A stretch of 64,000 nt of DNA from Aspidiotus rigidus (Eukaryota; Arthropoda; Insecta; Hemiptera; Diaspididae), in the NCBI GenBank assembly GCA_035079385.1, contig JAVHKY010000046.1:496001-560000 (forward strand). Reading direction: 5' to 3'. Below are positions 62,060 to 64,000 of the stretch, piece after piece. A model generated the notes under the pieces. The model saw only the letters and a program-made list of their open reading frames with translations. It was not told the DNA's origin and made no database searches. Numbering within the stretch: the stretch's first letter is position 1; each line of letters opens with the position of its first letter. Made by a program: the position numbers and the translations under genes.

Positions 62060-64000
62060 TTACGTTCGCGGAATCTGAGCTCCGCAGTATATGTGGGTAA
62101 CCTGAGATCCACATGATAAAATTGAGCTAGCGCAACGGGCGCTATACCCACAGTCTTGGAAAATGAATTTAAATGTTATACCATGCGGAGGGGTAAGATT
62201 TACCCCTTAATTAAGAAGAAGTATATCTCATGGAATTGTGCAATCCGAGGTCCAGCAATATATGATATAATAATGCGAAATGTGAGCTCCGCTAAGATAT
62301 ATAATTGTAGAATCAAGGAAACTGAGTTCCAGCAATGTTGCCAATGAGATGGAACTCGGATGAGCTTCATGTTGCTAAGTAGGATAGTATATCATTTTGT
62401 ACATTGCCAAAACGATCAGTAAACGAAGAAACCAAATACAGGTCAGATAGACGAAAACTGTCAAGAACCAAATATTCTCTAAACTATGCCTTCAAAAATA
62501 GAATTAAGAATTTTGGTGATCACCTAAGATTGACTATCAGCATACTACCACTGTGAGCGCATTATTGCATTAATACTCATCTTGACTTGAAGAAAGAAAA
62601 AAATGAAGCTGTCGATTATTTTAAACAGTCAGATATTTAGGGGGAAAGAAACTTCGCTGCAAGAAAAAGTTGAAAAGTAAGATTTCATTTAGCAGGATTG
62701 AAATAGGCCTCCTAAACAATGTCAATCTAAGAAACCAAATCTCATTTCATCTCATTTTCCATTGTTTCAATACACAGGCCCTAATAGATAATGTAAATAA
62801 TGACATGTATTTCCGAGTTTTGGTTTGAAAATTTCTAAATTATTGTTCTTTGCTCGATTGCAATATATTGACCCGAATTTGAACTTGTACGAACAGTATT
62901 ATTACAAAAATAGGTCGTCGGAGCTTGGCCCTTAGATTCCTATACTTGAAGAACGCAAAAGCATGATAAGAACGTATTGGCTTATTTTTATTTATAAGAC
63001 TTTCTAATATTCAGGATAGTTCAAAATTGCGTTCTTTTCCAGGTCTCAAATAATGATATGAAATGGAATACGTGCTCAAAAAGAATTTTATTTCTAAAAA
63101 TTCTGGATAAAATATTCTATCCTTTTTTTAGAGAGTGAGAAATAACAGCAGGTCCACAAGACTAAAGTTTATTTTTAGGCCATGATTCGAATCTGAAAAT
63201 AAATGAGAAGAAGAAAATCGAAGAAGAATTTTTTTTTCTCTTTCTCCTTCTTCTCTACATCACCGTCGATATCGTTATTTTTTTCTCTTCGTATACGTGT
63301 ATCGAACAAATAATTCTACCCTGACCAAACGAAAACTTTTTCGTTTTCATCTTATCAATTCTCCCACCTTATCGCTGATCGGATAAACGAAGTTGAATTA
63401 AAGAGGAGAAAGGGAAATGGAGATAGGGAGACGGTTGATGAGCCGACGATGGCTCGAGAGTGCGTTTTTTCTTTTTTTTCGAGAGATTCAAGAAAAGATC
63501 GAAAATTTGAAAATTCGAAGTTTTTTTTTTTTTTTTTTTTGATTCGGATTAGATGTTAACCGCAGAGAAAAAGTCGAAAAATATTTCGCAATCCTTTGTA
63601 AAATATTGAATTTTTATACGTGATTCGAGTGTTCCGGTTGTCAAAATGTGAAAAAAAAAATGTGCGTTTTATGGATTGAAGAAGTGCGGCGCGTGATCTG
63701 GACACGAGATTTCAAGCGACGGTTTTACCATCGTACTTCAAGTTAGCCTCATTTATATTTATAGAAGTTTAATTATGAATATTTCATTTATTCCGAGTCC
63801 AATAAATGTGTGGCATCGATCTTTTCTGCATTCGTCCTTTTTCTGCAGATTTTCCACAGATACCTAACTCGAAGCTAGATCTCCGAAATAAATAATAAAT
63901 AATACTATGATTCGAAAATTTACTACGAACGTTATTCGTCTTCCCCTTCTTTTCGACCCGCTTTCTAAATTTTCTAGCTGTCCTATTTTTTTTTTCTTTC
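62057..64000. other. No supported feature
   Basis: AT-rich DNA with long T runs (near 63520 and 63985). A few ATTC/GAGCTCC words occur around 62070-62330. No gene recognised. Confidence 0.4.

Overview
This is eukaryotic, AT-rich, gene-poor DNA, most likely from an insect. The mobile-element mixture fits a hemipteran or other insect, but this is inference: no host gene is complete enough to fix the taxon. Nearly everything recognisable is a transposable element or its debris. There is no operon-like organisation, rRNA, CRISPR or functional tRNA.

Layout. 1-0.8 kb: MULE transposase remnant (minus). 1-5.2 kb: decayed R4/Dong-type LINE (plus), split by a TIR insertion (2.2-2.9 kb) and by a 171-bp insertion carrying a hammerhead ribozyme motif (4.1-4.25 kb). 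5.2-6.1 kb: Penelope-like (PLE) GIY-YIG fragment with inverted duplication, then GC-rich hairpins. 6.5-9.9 kb: Helitron derivative (minus) with an Ulp1-like protease/AT-hook protein and a Pif1-type helicase but no Rep domain. 9.94 kb: second hammerhead motif. 12.5-14.5 kb: PLE fragment interrupted by a 1.25-kb TIR element. 14.6-15.2 kb: Copia remnant. 15.26-20.73 kb: complete Ty3/gypsy retrotransposon with one 1515-codon gag-pol frame, two 426-bp LTRs differing at two positions and a 4-bp target duplication; a solo LTR of the family lies at 59.75-60.18 kb. The gypsy element and a second PLE (21.1-22.9 kb) are both inserted in an older minus-strand PLE (15.24-23.57 kb). 23.6-40.9 kb: hairpins, a 9-hairpin cluster, LINE and gag remnants, several MITEs, a MULE remnant at 32.5 kb, and TIR elements with tRNA-like sequences at 36.4 and 40.1 kb. 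40.9-41.7 kb: the only plausible host-gene start (a possible ABCG-type first coding exon). 42-64 kb: intergenic DNA with MITEs, a PLE nested in a MITE (47-48 kb), CTAGTATA repeats (48.5-49.1 kb), a MULE remnant flanked by phased 20-bp arrays (51.2-52.5 kb), dispersed unclassified repeats, the solo LTR and a 32-bp perfect palindrome (61.5 kb).

The most interesting patterns are: (1) MULE C-terminal fragments flanked on both sides by inverted arrays of short motifs spaced about 20 bp apart, with different core motifs in two elements; (2) two compact hammerhead-like motifs of the same unusual design (palindromic 6-nt helix III), one within a small insertion with a 12-bp target duplication; (3) tRNA-like sequences inside terminal-inverted-repeat elements; (4) PLE copies that repeatedly carry an inverted copy of their own sequence.
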